Below, piece by piece: positions 11,043-21,784 of a DNA stretch of 32,240 nucleotides (the first letter of the stretch is position 1; each line of letters begins with the position of its first letter). Under the pieces are notes generated by a model. That model saw only the letters and a program-made list of their open reading frames with translations, did no database searches and had not been told where the DNA came from. Position numbers and translations under genes: made by a program. Origin of the DNA: Ustulina deusta (taxonomy: Eukaryota; Ascomycota; Sordariomycetes; Xylariales; Xylariaceae); NCBI GenBank assembly GCA_023159155.1, contig JAJNNX010000102.1:1-32240 (forward strand), written 5' to 3'.

Positions 11043-13330
11043 TATAACTACTTTTCTTATAAAAAAAAGAAAAGTACGTTTATATATACTTAAATAAGTA
11101 CTTTTTAGCTAAAAAGAAATAACTTTAAATATTTATTTATTAATTTTAATCCGGGCCTTTATTTTATTATATTATTAAACAAGTATTTTTATATATAATA
11201 TTAAAAAATTTTATTATATTATAACTTAAATATAAAATTACTTTTTATATATTTTTTTATTAAAACTCTTTCATGTTTTTTAATATAGCTTTATTATTAT
11301 TAAAATATACTTTATTAAATTTGTTATTTTTTATAGCTTCTAGCTATTTCTCTAACTTTATTAGTAGCCCTACTAATTTAAAGTTTTTATTATAAAAATT
11401 TTTTAGTCCGTTTATATTATTTTTAAAGTTTTTACTAAATATTATTTATTATTAATATTTTAGCCCTTCTAGTTAATTTAGTATTCTAGTTTTTTTTAGC
11501 ATATTTTTAAAGTTTTTATTTCTTTTACTACAAACTTTCTTTTATTTTTTAGCTTAATTATTTTGTTTTTTAGGTTTTTTGCCTTTTATTCTAGTAATAA
11601 GTTATTAAAATATTTTTATAATTTATTAGTATAATATTTGTTTATAGCTTACTAAAAAAGAAATATTTCAAATATAAAAGTATTACTAATATATACTAAA
11701 ATTTTAAATATTTATTACATTATTAAATAATTAAGCTTATTAAACAAGCGGTTTATTTTTTAGCTTTATTGTTTTTTAATATAAATATATAATCTCCTAT
11801 ATTAAAGTTGGGATTTATATAGCTTTTATTAGTTTGTTATATTATATCATTTTATATATTTTATAAATATAATTTAGCTATATTAATAAACTAGACTATT
11901 TTTTTGGCCCTTTTTTATATGTTTTCTTTTAGAGCTTTTTTTTATACTAATAATTTGTCCATTTTTTTTTTAGCGGTTTTGTTTTCCTAATCAAAATAAA
12001 ATAGTATTAAAAATTCTATTTTTATTTTATAAAACATTAAACCTATAAACTTATCTAGTAAAACTACTTCTATATAATTTATAACAAATATTTTTTCGGA
12101 CTAATTATTCTAATAATAACTTATATAAAGTTTTAACTTTTAATAAAAATATTTATTTATAATTTTTGTTTGTTTTATTATTTTATAATATCTTACTAAA
12201 GCTAAAATATAAGTTATACTTATTAGTTTATATAGTTTATTTATAAATATAAATATAAACTATAGTCCTTTATTTAAAATATTTTAAAAAAGCCTTTATA
12301 ATATATATAAGCTATATTTTTAAATATAACTTGTACTATATAAAAAATTATCTATGTTTGTTTGCTTAACTAATTAACTATTATTAATACATTATTATAA
12401 CTATATTAATTTTTAAATATTTATTTAAAATCTATTACTAAATATTTTTATACTTTATTAAATATTAAAAATAAACATAATTTACTAAAAGTTTTATTTT
12501 TTAGTACTTTAGCTAAGTAGTATTTTAAGCAATTAATTATATATATATTGCTATCTTTTATTATTTTAAACTACTAATATTATTCAATAATTAGTTTTTT
12601 TGGTTTTTTTTTAAAATATATAGTTAGTATACTATTATATATATTTTTCAATTAGTTATATATATAAATATAAAACGTCTAGAATAACTAGTCTATTTTT
12701 AAAAGTTATAAGTCCTTTTTTAATAACTTATAAGTTATTTTTTATGTTTATTCTAGCTTTTTATTAATAAATTTCTATACTAAAGTTTGTTTTATTTTTA
12801 TATAAAATATAATTTATTAACTAAATATTTTTTAATTGTTTTAGGTTAATATAAAGTTATATTTTAAATAATGTTACAATATTATTTTTTTAAAATAAAA
12901 AAACGCTATATATAAGTTTAAACAAAGTTATATATTTATCTGTTTTTTTTTTTTTAGTTTATATTTGCAAATCTTTCTATTTATAAAATATTACGTTTAT
13001 TACTAAATTTTTTTTTAAATCAATAAATAATTAAAAAGTTATATTTAAAAAATAAAAATACTTATTTAGCTTATTTTAAATTAAAATATTATTTTTTGTT
13101 AAAATATTTTAATGTTTTATTTTTAAACAATAAACTAATTTAAAAAAAAGTTTTTTAATTATAAATAGCAATATTAAATTTTTTAAATAATATTACTACC
13201 TTAAAACTATTACTAAATATACTTTTTTATTTTATTTAACAAGCTATATAAATATAATTATTCTAAACTTTACTAGTTGCTTTTTTAACCTCGCTATTTA
13301 TAACTACTTTTTTATTATATTTTTAATAAT
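11043..13330 (-). pseudogene. Ty3/Gypsy pol fragment (integrase C-terminus), element 3
   Basis: The minus strand at 11815-11780 reads NPNFNIGDYIYL. This matches the conserved NF-x-V-GD-x-V-x-L motif that opens the C-terminal region of Gypsy integrases. Adjacent sequence runs parallel to element 1 at 15.25-17.4 kb. Shared landmarks include 'aaagttggg' (11804-11812 against 15910-15917), a preceding 'cggttta' and the pattern ttattaaaatatttttataattt-agtataat. In element 1 the reverse transcriptase lies about 1.9 kb from this motif. Here the equivalent position (about 13.7 kb) shows no such domain and the strand composition flips from T-rich to A-rich near 13.3 kb. The element is therefore truncated, keeping only its 3' portion. 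Stops are frequent and mostly TAA. The right boundary is approximate. Confidence 0.6.
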
Positions 13331-14970
13331 TTATATATATATAGACCTAGTAATTAAATAATTAATAAATAATATAAATAGCTTTTTTATTTATAATAAT
13401 TAAAATAATATAATTATTAATTAACTAAAATTAATGTTATATTTTTTTTAACTAGATATTTTGTTAAAAGATTAACTAATAAAACAAGCAATAATATAAA
13501 AATAGCTAATTTAAAGTTTATATTACCTAAACGTAACAATTAAACTTTTAGAAATATAACTAATTAAATAATTAAAGTAAGTTTAGAAGGACTAGCAATA
13601 ATCTATATAAATACTGGTTTTATAAAGCGATAAATTAAAAAGAAAAATCTTTCAAAGCATTATATAAAAAATATGATTTTAAAGGTTAATATATTAGTTT
13701 ATTATATATATTTTAATATATTTGTTTATTTATAATCAACCTAAATAAAATATTAAAATAAAAAATAAAAATAGATTTATATTTTTAGCTTTAATATAGA
13801 TTTATTATAACTATTCTAGTAAATATTTTTATTAGCTCTAGTAACTTATAAAACTTTATATAAATTTAAATATGTTTTAAAAAATCTAAATTTTAAAAAT
13901 AATACCTAACTATAAAACCTAAAAGGTAGTAAAAATAAAAATATTTTAAATAACTTAGTTTAATTACTTGTTTTAATATTTAAACAACTAATTATAATTA
14001 ATTAGCCTAACTTTAAAATAAAAATTTAATATAATAAATAGCAAAAATATTAAAATAGGCAAAAATTTATAGTATTAAAAATAATTAATTAAATTGCTTT
14101 TTTAAATAATTTATTAATACTCATAGTTCTAGACTTTATTAGTATATTTAATATATAAGTTTATATAAAAGTTATAAAGGCAAAAAAGAAACATTTAAAT
14201 AAATAAAAAATTTATATTTAAAACTTATAATATTATTTAACTTTATAAAATAACTAGTATTATAATAAATATAAGTATTAATTAATAAATATTTTTATGT
14301 ATTTTAAAAATGGAAAAAACGCTAAGTATTCTTTAATAAAATTAATAATTTGTTTAATAAAGCTAAAATAAGATAAATTTAAAAAGAGCTACTAAGTTTA
14401 TTCCTTAATATATTAAAATTCCTTATAGTATAAGCCTTTAAAATAAAATAGATATTAAGCAAAAAAATGATCAAATTAAATTAACTAAATAAACCTAAGT
14501 TTAAAATAAATAATTAATAAATATTAGATATATTCATTTGAAAAATTAGTAATATATATATAATACTATATAAATTTATAAAAAAGGTCTATAAAACTTT
14601 CTGAATAAATATATCTCTATAAAATATAAAGAATTATATAAAAATTATACGTAAAATTATAATAAAAATTAAAGAATTATTAAAAAACTAATTAATTATT
14701 AGATTTTTTAATATTAGCGCTTAATTATATATTTTAATAAAAAATTATATTAAAAATAAGTAATTTTTTATAATTAATACTTAAGTAATTTAAAATAAAT
14801 ATTTTACTAAACTAAAAATATTTTTATAATTATATAAAAAAAGTTGTTGTTTAATTAATATAAACTATTAAAAATATAAATATAAACTATGTTTATAAAT
14901 ATAGTTTTAAATAAAAAAGTAGCTACTTTTTTACTTTTAGGAATAAACTTTTTAAAAATTAAAAATTATA
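13331..14970 (+). other. A-rich degraded sequence, left half of an interrupted older unit
   Basis: The top strand changes from T-rich to A-rich here. In this window the coding strand of the identified elements is the A-rich one, so this piece may have been read left to right. It stops exactly at the target duplication of element 1 and resumes with similar composition at 26959. I found no recognisable domain. A Copia or other transposon interior is possible because an LTR-like sequence ends the resumed part at 28580, but that is inference. Confidence 0.35.
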
Positions 14971-14975
14971 TTTTC
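14971..14975. repeat. Target-site duplication of element 1, left copy (ttttc)
   Basis: Five bases directly before the TG that starts the left LTR. The same five bases directly follow the right LTR at 26954-26958. Five base pairs is the usual duplication size for Ty3/Gypsy integrases. Confidence 0.75.
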
Positions 14976-15197
14976 TGTTACAATAAGTGTCCTTTTAAAA
15001 GGTAAGGCTTCTAGTTAGGGTTCCAAATATATATTAATCGTAAAAAAAAAAAAAAAAGAAACTAAGTATAAATAATATATAGAAAGATTTATATATATAC
15101 GATTAGATAGTTATATGTGCAATAGGTAGCCTGTACTACCTATAGGTTTTTTTATTAATAAGGGGTTAGTAGGCTAGCTAGCCAGCTAGCCGTAACT
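14976..15197 (-). repeat. Element 1 left LTR (3' LTR), 222 bp
   Basis: It starts TGTTACAATAAGTGTCC and ends AGCCGTAACT. Bases 14988-15074 match 21365-21458. The part from about 15083 to 15197 aligns without gaps to 26839-26953 with, by my count, 21 differences, all transitions. In 20 of them this copy has A or T where the right copy has G or C, so it was the more heavily mutated. It contains a 16-base A run (15042-15057) and hairpins matching those listed for the right copy. Confidence 0.85.
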
Positions 15198-15198
15198 A

Positions 15199-15208
15199 CC
15201 CTTTTCTC
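15199..15208 (-). promoter_or_regulatory. Polypurine tract of element 1
   Basis: On the minus strand this reads GAGAAAAGGG and lies one or two bases upstream of the 3' LTR, the position of the plus-strand primer in LTR retrotransposons. It independently supports the minus-strand orientation. Confidence 0.6.
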
Positions 15209-18200
15209 AAAAAAAATCTTGCCTTAAGATTTAAACTCTAGGTTTTTAGCTGCTTTTTAGTAAAAAAAAAGATCATTTTAGGTATTTGCTTTTTTATTAC
15301 TATATTATAAGCTTTTATTTTATAAAAACGCTTAAAGCTTTTTATAGTTTATTAAAGTTATAGCTTATTAATATAGTTTATTATTATATTTATATTTATA
15401 TTATATTTTTTTAATATATTATTTTTTAAATATATTTTTTTAAACTTATTTTTTTTTATAGCTTTTAGCTAATTTTTTTATTTTTTTAGCAGTTCTAATA
15501 AATCTAGGTTATTTTTATAAAACAATAATAATAGTTTTAAAAAGTTTTTAAAATTGCTAGCTAAATATTGTTATTTATTAAAGTTTTAGCTTTTTTAGTC
15601 TATTTAGTATTATAAAGTTTTTTTATAATATAATTACAAAGTTTAAACATATTTAATTTTTTATTTTTAATTTTTTTTAAGTATGACTGTTTTATTTATT
15701 AGTTATTTAAATATTTTTATAATTAGTTAGTATAATATAAATTTATTAATTTTTATATTAAAAATATTTTTAGCTAAAAAATAATAAAGCTTATTTTTTA
15801 AAATCTTTTAAAATATTAGTATATTAGCAAGTAGTTTAGTTTATTAAATAGCCGGTTTATAATTTATAATTATTATTTTTTAATAATAAAGACTTAATTT
15901 TTTATTTTAAAGTTGGGTTTTTATTAATAATAATTTTTTTTTAAGTTTGCTTTAAAATTAACCTAGCTATATTAATATACTTACTAATAATTTATACTAT
16001 TTATTAGGCCTTCTTTTAATTAAACTTTTTTTTTATAAAAAATATAGTAATATTAGTTATATAGTTTATCTAGTTATAATAGTTTAATATAAAAAAGCTA
16101 AATAATATTTTATAACACTATAAACTTATTAATTTATATAATAAAAAAGCAGTATTAAAATTTATAGCTAGAAAAGCGTCTGGTTAGTTATTTTAATAAT
16201 GATTATAAAAGAGTTGCAACTTTTAATTTAAGTATTTTATGGCTATTTTAGTTTATTTTATAAACTTATAATAGCTTACTAAGAATAGTTTTTATTTGAT
16301 GCTTAGAATTTTAGCTAATTTTTTAATAAAAAATAAGATAAACTAAAGGCCTTTATTAGAGTTTATTTATTTAAAAAACCTATAAATTTAAAAAAGCTTT
16401 TTATAATATAAACATATAATTTCTTAAGCAATAATTATTTTATTATATATTATAAATTATAAAAATTTATTAAGTTTATTTATTATTATAAATATAAATT
16501 TGCTTTTTTTTTTTTTATTGCTATTTTTTTAAAATCTATAACTATATATTAAAAAGGCTTTAAAAATATAAATATTAGCTATAAAAAGCTAAAAATTTTA
16601 TTTTGTAGCATTTTTACTCAGCAATACTTTAAGCAGTTCGCTATATATATATTATAATTAGCTAATATGCCGGGCGACTAATATTAAAAAACAATAAGTT
16701 TATAAGTTTTATTTTATCTAAAATATATTATAGTTATTTTTTTATATATTTTTTTTAAAATTTAGGTAAACAAATAATTTATTTTAAAAACTCTTAGTTA
16801 TTTTTTGTAAATTATTAACTTTTTAATAAAGTTTTAATATTTATTTTGTTTTAATTAAACTTTTATTTAATAAATTTTTAATTTTAAGCTTTTTTTGTTT
16901 TATTATAAAACTTTATTAATTAATAATATAACAAAAAATAAAATATTAATAAAAATATTTATTATATTAAAGCAATATAATATATTTATAATAAAGTTTT
17001 TTATTTTATTTATTAGTTTAAATATTTATATATATTTCTAGTGTTTTATTTTGCTTTTTTAAATTTATAAATTTTTTTATTTTTAAAACATAATATTCGT
17101 AATAATATTTTTAAAACTAGGCCGATATATAATTATAAAATAATACTATACTAAAAAGTTAGCCTAGTTTATTTATTACTAGTTCAACTATTACTTTAAA
17201 TTAAAATATTTAAATATTTTATAGTTTATAATAATAATAAAGATTTAATTTTTTAAAATTTTTATTAATTTGAGTTTTTAGTATTAAAAGCTTTTAATAA
17301 TTACTAACATTTTTTTATTATAAATAGTGTAGTTTAACTTAGATTTATATAAAGTTTTTAAATAGAAAATTATTAAAAATTATTTTTTATTATTACTTTT
17401 TTAAAAAAAATATCTAGCTGCTACTCTATTAAATATGTTTATTTTTAAGCAAGTTTTTTAGTTGTAATAAAAATAAACTAAAATAAAAATATTTATTAGT
17501 TTATTTTTAAATTTATTAAAAATATATTGATAAGCTTTGTTCTAACAAAATATAATATTTTTTTTAGTTAGGTTAAATAAAAACTTAGAAATTTAGCTAT
17601 AATATTTAATAAAATATTAATAAAAGTTATAAAATTTAAAAAAAAATTAGGTTGCTTTTAAAAAAATAAACTTTATTTAATTATAAACTATTAATATTTT
17701 TTTTAAATTTATTTTAAATTTTTTTATTTTATAATATAACTTAAATATTTAGTTTTGCTAATATAGAACTTATACTTTTTTATATATTTTTAATATTTTT
17801 TTAAATTATTAAAATAAATTAATATATTATTAATATATATATTATAAAAACTATTTAAATATTTGCTTAAAATATTATTTATATATTATTAAAAAGTAGT
17901 AGGGCTATTTAATAAGCTAAAAAGTAGTACTTTATACTTAAATAATCTATAATATATTTTAAAAATAATAAAGTTTTTATAATTAAAATATATTTATATA
18001 TAATAAAATATTTATTAAATATTAATTTTTATAAAAATTTTAGCTTTTAAAATATAAAATAAAGATTTTTTAATTAGTAGTAAAAAAATTTTTTTTTTTT
18101 TTTAAAAAAGTATTAATTTTATAATAATTTATATAAAAATAAAAACTACTGTTTAGTTTTAGAGCAAAAAATATTAAAGTAATAAAACAAGCGTTTTTAA

Positions 18201-18700
18201 GCTTAATAAACTTTTTTTATAAATTATTGATTATATATTTTTTTAAAGCTTTTAATTTTTTTAAAAATATATAATATAAAAAACTATTTATAAAGTTTTT
18301 AGTATTTTTACTAAATATAAATTTAATATAGTAATTAACTAGTTAGTTAAAAAGTAGTTTATTAGAGTTAATTTTACTAAAAGTTCTAAATAAATTTTAA
18401 TACTTTTTAAAAACTAGTTCTAAAGCTTTATATTTTAGTTTTTATTTTTTATTATTTTTTTTATTATAAATAATTATATTAATTTTATAAATATTTATAA
18501 TATAAACTTTAATTTTTTTATATTTAAATATATTAAAAAAAGATATAGTACTAATAATAATAATATTAATAATAAGCTAATATTTATACTATTTAATTAT
18601 GTTTTTTTATAACTAGTATAGTTCTTAAGCATTATATAGCTATTTTGTTTTTTTTAATAAAAGTATATATAAAAGTTTAGGATTTCTTTTAACAATAGTT
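15209..18700 (-). pseudogene. Element 1 pol remnant (reverse transcriptase, RNase H, integrase)
   Basis: Reading right to left on the minus strand, the best preserved part is the reverse transcriptase. Its N-terminal lead (about 18390-18190) keeps FSKINSNKLLFNQ-like and LKALKKYII segments, where Gypsy proteins have the charged linker and LKxLREY. Then follow LIFFALKLNSSFYFYI (the PVLFxxKxxGSLRFCxDYR region), ILKAKIFIKINI, FKYKVLLFSLLNSPTTF, and IYINNILIY at 17840-17814. The last is the catalytic box, with both Asp codons changed to Asn (GAY to AAY). RNase H and the integrase core are expected between about 16.0 and 17.7 kb but are too decayed to show motifs. KPNFKIKN at 15920-15897 corresponds to the integrase KPNFKVGD motif, with GD altered to KN. 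Stops are mainly TAA/TAG. The upper boundary is approximate. Confidence 0.8.
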
Positions 18701-21349
18701 AATTAACAATTTATTTTTTATATTTTTTCTAGCATAAGGTTTAATATAGGTTTTTTTTGTTAAGGATTAAATAAAACTATAAAGTTAGTTTATTTTATTT
18801 GTTTTTTGTACGTAATATTTAAAAAGTTACGTAGCGCTTAAATTAGCTTGTTATATAAAGTTTATATATCTTTAGAAAAAAAAGGTATAAGTTCTAGCTT
18901 AATATAGTTAAATATATAAGCAAAGTATTACTTTATAAAGGTTTTTTTTTTGGTTTTTTTTTAGTTTTTTAAAAGCAACTTAAACAAAAAAATATAATAC
19001 TTTTTTTATAAGTTAAATAAAATATTATATATTTTATAAAATATTTTTTTAATTAATAGTTTATATTTTATTTTAATTTTAATTAATAAAATATTTTTAA
19101 AGATTTTGCTTTATAAATAAAAGTTTATTATAATAGCTTTTTTAATACTTTATTAAGATTAGGCATTATATTTTAAAACTATTTATTTTAAAAAGTTATT
19201 TATAAATATAATATTTAGTTTAAACAAAATAAGTTTTATAAAATAAAAGTTTATAAAAATATATTTATTTATTTTTATATTAATAAAAATATTTTTATAG
19301 TAATAGTAGTTCTATTTAATACCAATATATAAGTTATAATAAAAAGATTTCTTTTTAGAAATAAAATTAAAAAATCTTTTATATTATTAATGTTTAGTTT
19401 AGCTACCAAGTTTTTTTAAAAAAAAAAAGTTTTTTAGGGCTAGGCTTTTTTTGCTTTATTTATTTTAATATTTTTTTTTAGTAAGTCTTTTTGTTTATAT
19501 TTTATAAATAATATAACAAGCTATACTTTTTATTTTTTATTTATTAGTTTTGGGTTTTTTGTAAAAAAATAGTTCTTAGTATAGTATTTTCTTTATAGTA
19601 TATAAACCACTATTTCTTTTTTATTAAATATTTTATTTTATTAAAGCTAAGTTTTAAATAGGACTACTTAGTACTAGCTAGAGCTTTAGTATTAAAATTA
19701 CTGCTAGCTTAAAATCTTTATATATTGTTTAAAGCAGGATTTATATAGCTACAACATTTAGTATTATTGCTAAAAGCTACTATAGCAGTATTTTTATATT
19801 GTTTTATAGCTATATTTGTTTTTAATATATTATATATTAACTATTTGTAATAAAAAATAAATATTTTAAAGTTATACTTATTATTAAAATATTAATTAAT
19901 TGTTTAGTTTTTTAATTTATTAAGTATAATTTTTTTATAAAAATTTAGTAATTTGCTACTTATTAGCTAATTAAACAAAAAAAAATTTAAAGCTTTAAAA
20001 CTTAGCTCAAAATTTTAGTTTTAATTTTTTAAATTTAGCATAAAACTTTTGCTTTTTGTTTAGATCTAAATATTACTAAGTAAAATATATTATTAGTTTT
20101 TTAAACTTTTCAATATAATTTAAGTATATATTATTTAAATATAACTAATAATTTTTTATAATTATACTTTTTAAATAAAATTTAATATTAATTATTTTTA
20201 TAGTATTATTACTAAACTAGTTATTATTAGTACAAAAGTAGTTTAATTTAAGTTAGTTCTAAACTTATAAAATAATTTTATTTTTTAAATTTTTATTATA
20301 AAAAATTAGAACTTTAATTTTAGCTAATTTTTTATAGCTATTTTTTATTATAGCTTTTAAAATAATATTTTAAGTATAGATTATTAAATTAACTACTAAT
20401 TAATTAGATTTAATTAGCTTAGCTTTTTTTTTTTTAAGTTTTTTTTAAAAAGAATTAATTTAATTACTTATTGTTTTAAAACATTCTAAGTTTTTATTGT
20501 TAAGTTTTTTAAAATAAACTATTATAATATTTAGGTTTAAATTTATTACTATTACTAATTAGTATAGATCTTAAGGAGCAAAGTTCTAAACTTTTGCTAT
20601 AATAGTTTAAAAATATATTTTTTTAAACAAAACTTTTTAGTTAGTTTAATAAATTTTATTAAATATTTTTTAATTTATTAAGCTTTTAAATTTTAAATAA
20701 ACTATTTTTTTTTGTTAGTTATTAGTTTAAAATAAAAAATATAAATATTATCATATTTTATTAAAACAATTAAATTATAAACTTTAACTAATATATTTTT
20801 TTAAATCTAATTTATTATAAAGTTATATTAAATATTTATAAAATTATTGCTATTAATCGTTTGTTAATATTGCTTATAAATCAGCTAATAAAGTTTTTTA
20901 AAAATATTATAAAATTTATTATTATTATTTTTAAAACTTATAATATAAAATTTAATTAATATATATATTAATATAGCTTTAAATAAACGTTTATTTATAT
21001 TAGTTATAAAAATCTTATTAAAACATAAATATAAGTTTATAAAACTTATAAAATTAAAATATATTATTTTATTAGCAAGCGCTAATAATAGTTTGTTAGC
21101 TGGGTTACTTTATAAAAAGTTTAGGTTATTTATATTAGGGTTATTATTATATATTATAGGTAGTAAGTTTTGTTTAAGGTTTATAATTTGTTATTTTAAC
21201 TAAGGATTTTAGCTTTAGTATTAATTAGTAGGGTTAGTTAAAAACCATAATTAGTTTTTTAAAAGCTAGGGTTAAAAGTTAGCTTAGCGTTAATTGTTCA
21301 AGTAAGATATAAAGCTTTTTAAGCTTTTTTAAAATTGTATAGATCTTAC
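18701..21349 (-). pseudogene. Element 1 gag/protease region, unrecognisable
   Basis: By position between the reverse transcriptase and the 5' LTR this should be gag and protease on the minus strand. The top strand is T-rich like the pol part, consistent with that direction, but no zinc knuckle or protease motif could be read. The less AT-rich end (about 21060-21350) lies next to the 5' LTR, where the primer-binding site and leader belong. The base run beside the LTR, minus strand taagatctatac, does not clearly match a tRNA 3' end. Confidence 0.5.
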
Positions 21350-21462
21350 GATTATTATAGCAGGTATTTTTTAAAAAAATAAAGCTTTTAGTTAGAGTTT
21401 TAAATATATATTAATTATAAAAAAAAAAAAAAAAAAAAAAACTAAGTATAAATAATATATAG
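21350..21462 (-). repeat. Element 1 right LTR (5' LTR), first part before the nested insertion
   Basis: Bases 21365-21458 match 14988-15074 of the left LTR (tctagttag...actaagtataaataatatata), with mostly transitions and a different A-run length. The outermost bases (about 21350-21364) align only loosely with TGTTACAATAAG. The copy breaks off at 21462, exactly where element 2 begins, and continues at 26839. Confidence 0.8.
21458..21462. repeat. Target-site duplication of element 2, left copy (tatag)
   Basis: Five bases before the TG of element 2, repeated directly after its terminal CA at 26834-26838. In the uninterrupted left LTR of element 1 the matching site occurs only once (...atatatagaaagattt), which confirms this as the empty-site sequence. 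Confidence 0.9.
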
Positions 21463-21784
21463 TGTGAAAGGATTCAGCCGAATGGCCAGGAAATACTGTT
21501 TATTAACTAACTTAGGGAAAGAAAAGAGAAAAGAAAACTTTGCGAGAGCAGAGTTTTCATGGCTATATAGCTATTAACGTACTGCTAACGCGGAGTTCTA
21601 ACGCACTTCTCCGACGCACTTCCGTGAGAAGTTCCGTAAGTTCCGGCGGAGGTCCGGAACTTCCATTAATCGGCAAGGCTTTCAATGCTCTAGAGCCGCG
21701 GTATCGGCGAAATTATCGAGGGGTTCCTATGTAGGTTGCTAATAACCGGCCCACTTAACTCTGATTTCGCGGCGAATGGGCCCA
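21463..21784 (-). repeat. Element 2 left LTR (3' LTR), GC-rich and little mutated
   Basis: Bases 21463-21685 align with 26594-26813 of the right LTR; nearly all differences are transitions, with this copy holding the G/C state at most sites. From 21686 to about 21784 it continues as the most GC- and CpG-rich stretch of the window, with no counterpart in the right LTR. If the LTR ends at GGGCCCA (21778-21784) it is 322 bp, and the minus-strand sequence next to it (GGAAAAAGCCGGGG) could be the polypurine tract. Perfect inverted repeats occur at 21605-21632 (ACTTCTC/GAGAAGT) and 21640-21660 (GTTCCGG/CCGGAAC). The short open frame across it is incidental. Confidence 0.75.

Noticed and set aside
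14983..14988. Alternative left boundary of element 1 at TGTCC (14988) with flank 'ataag'
   Set aside because: No matching flank exists on the right. Starting at TGTTAC (14976) gives the terminal inverted GTTAC/GTAAC and the duplication 'ttttc' on both sides.
21540..21734. Plus-strand frame of 64 codons with normal-looking composition
   Set aside because: It lies wholly within the left LTR of element 2, starts at TTG, runs opposite to the element's coding direction and is broken in the other LTR copy.
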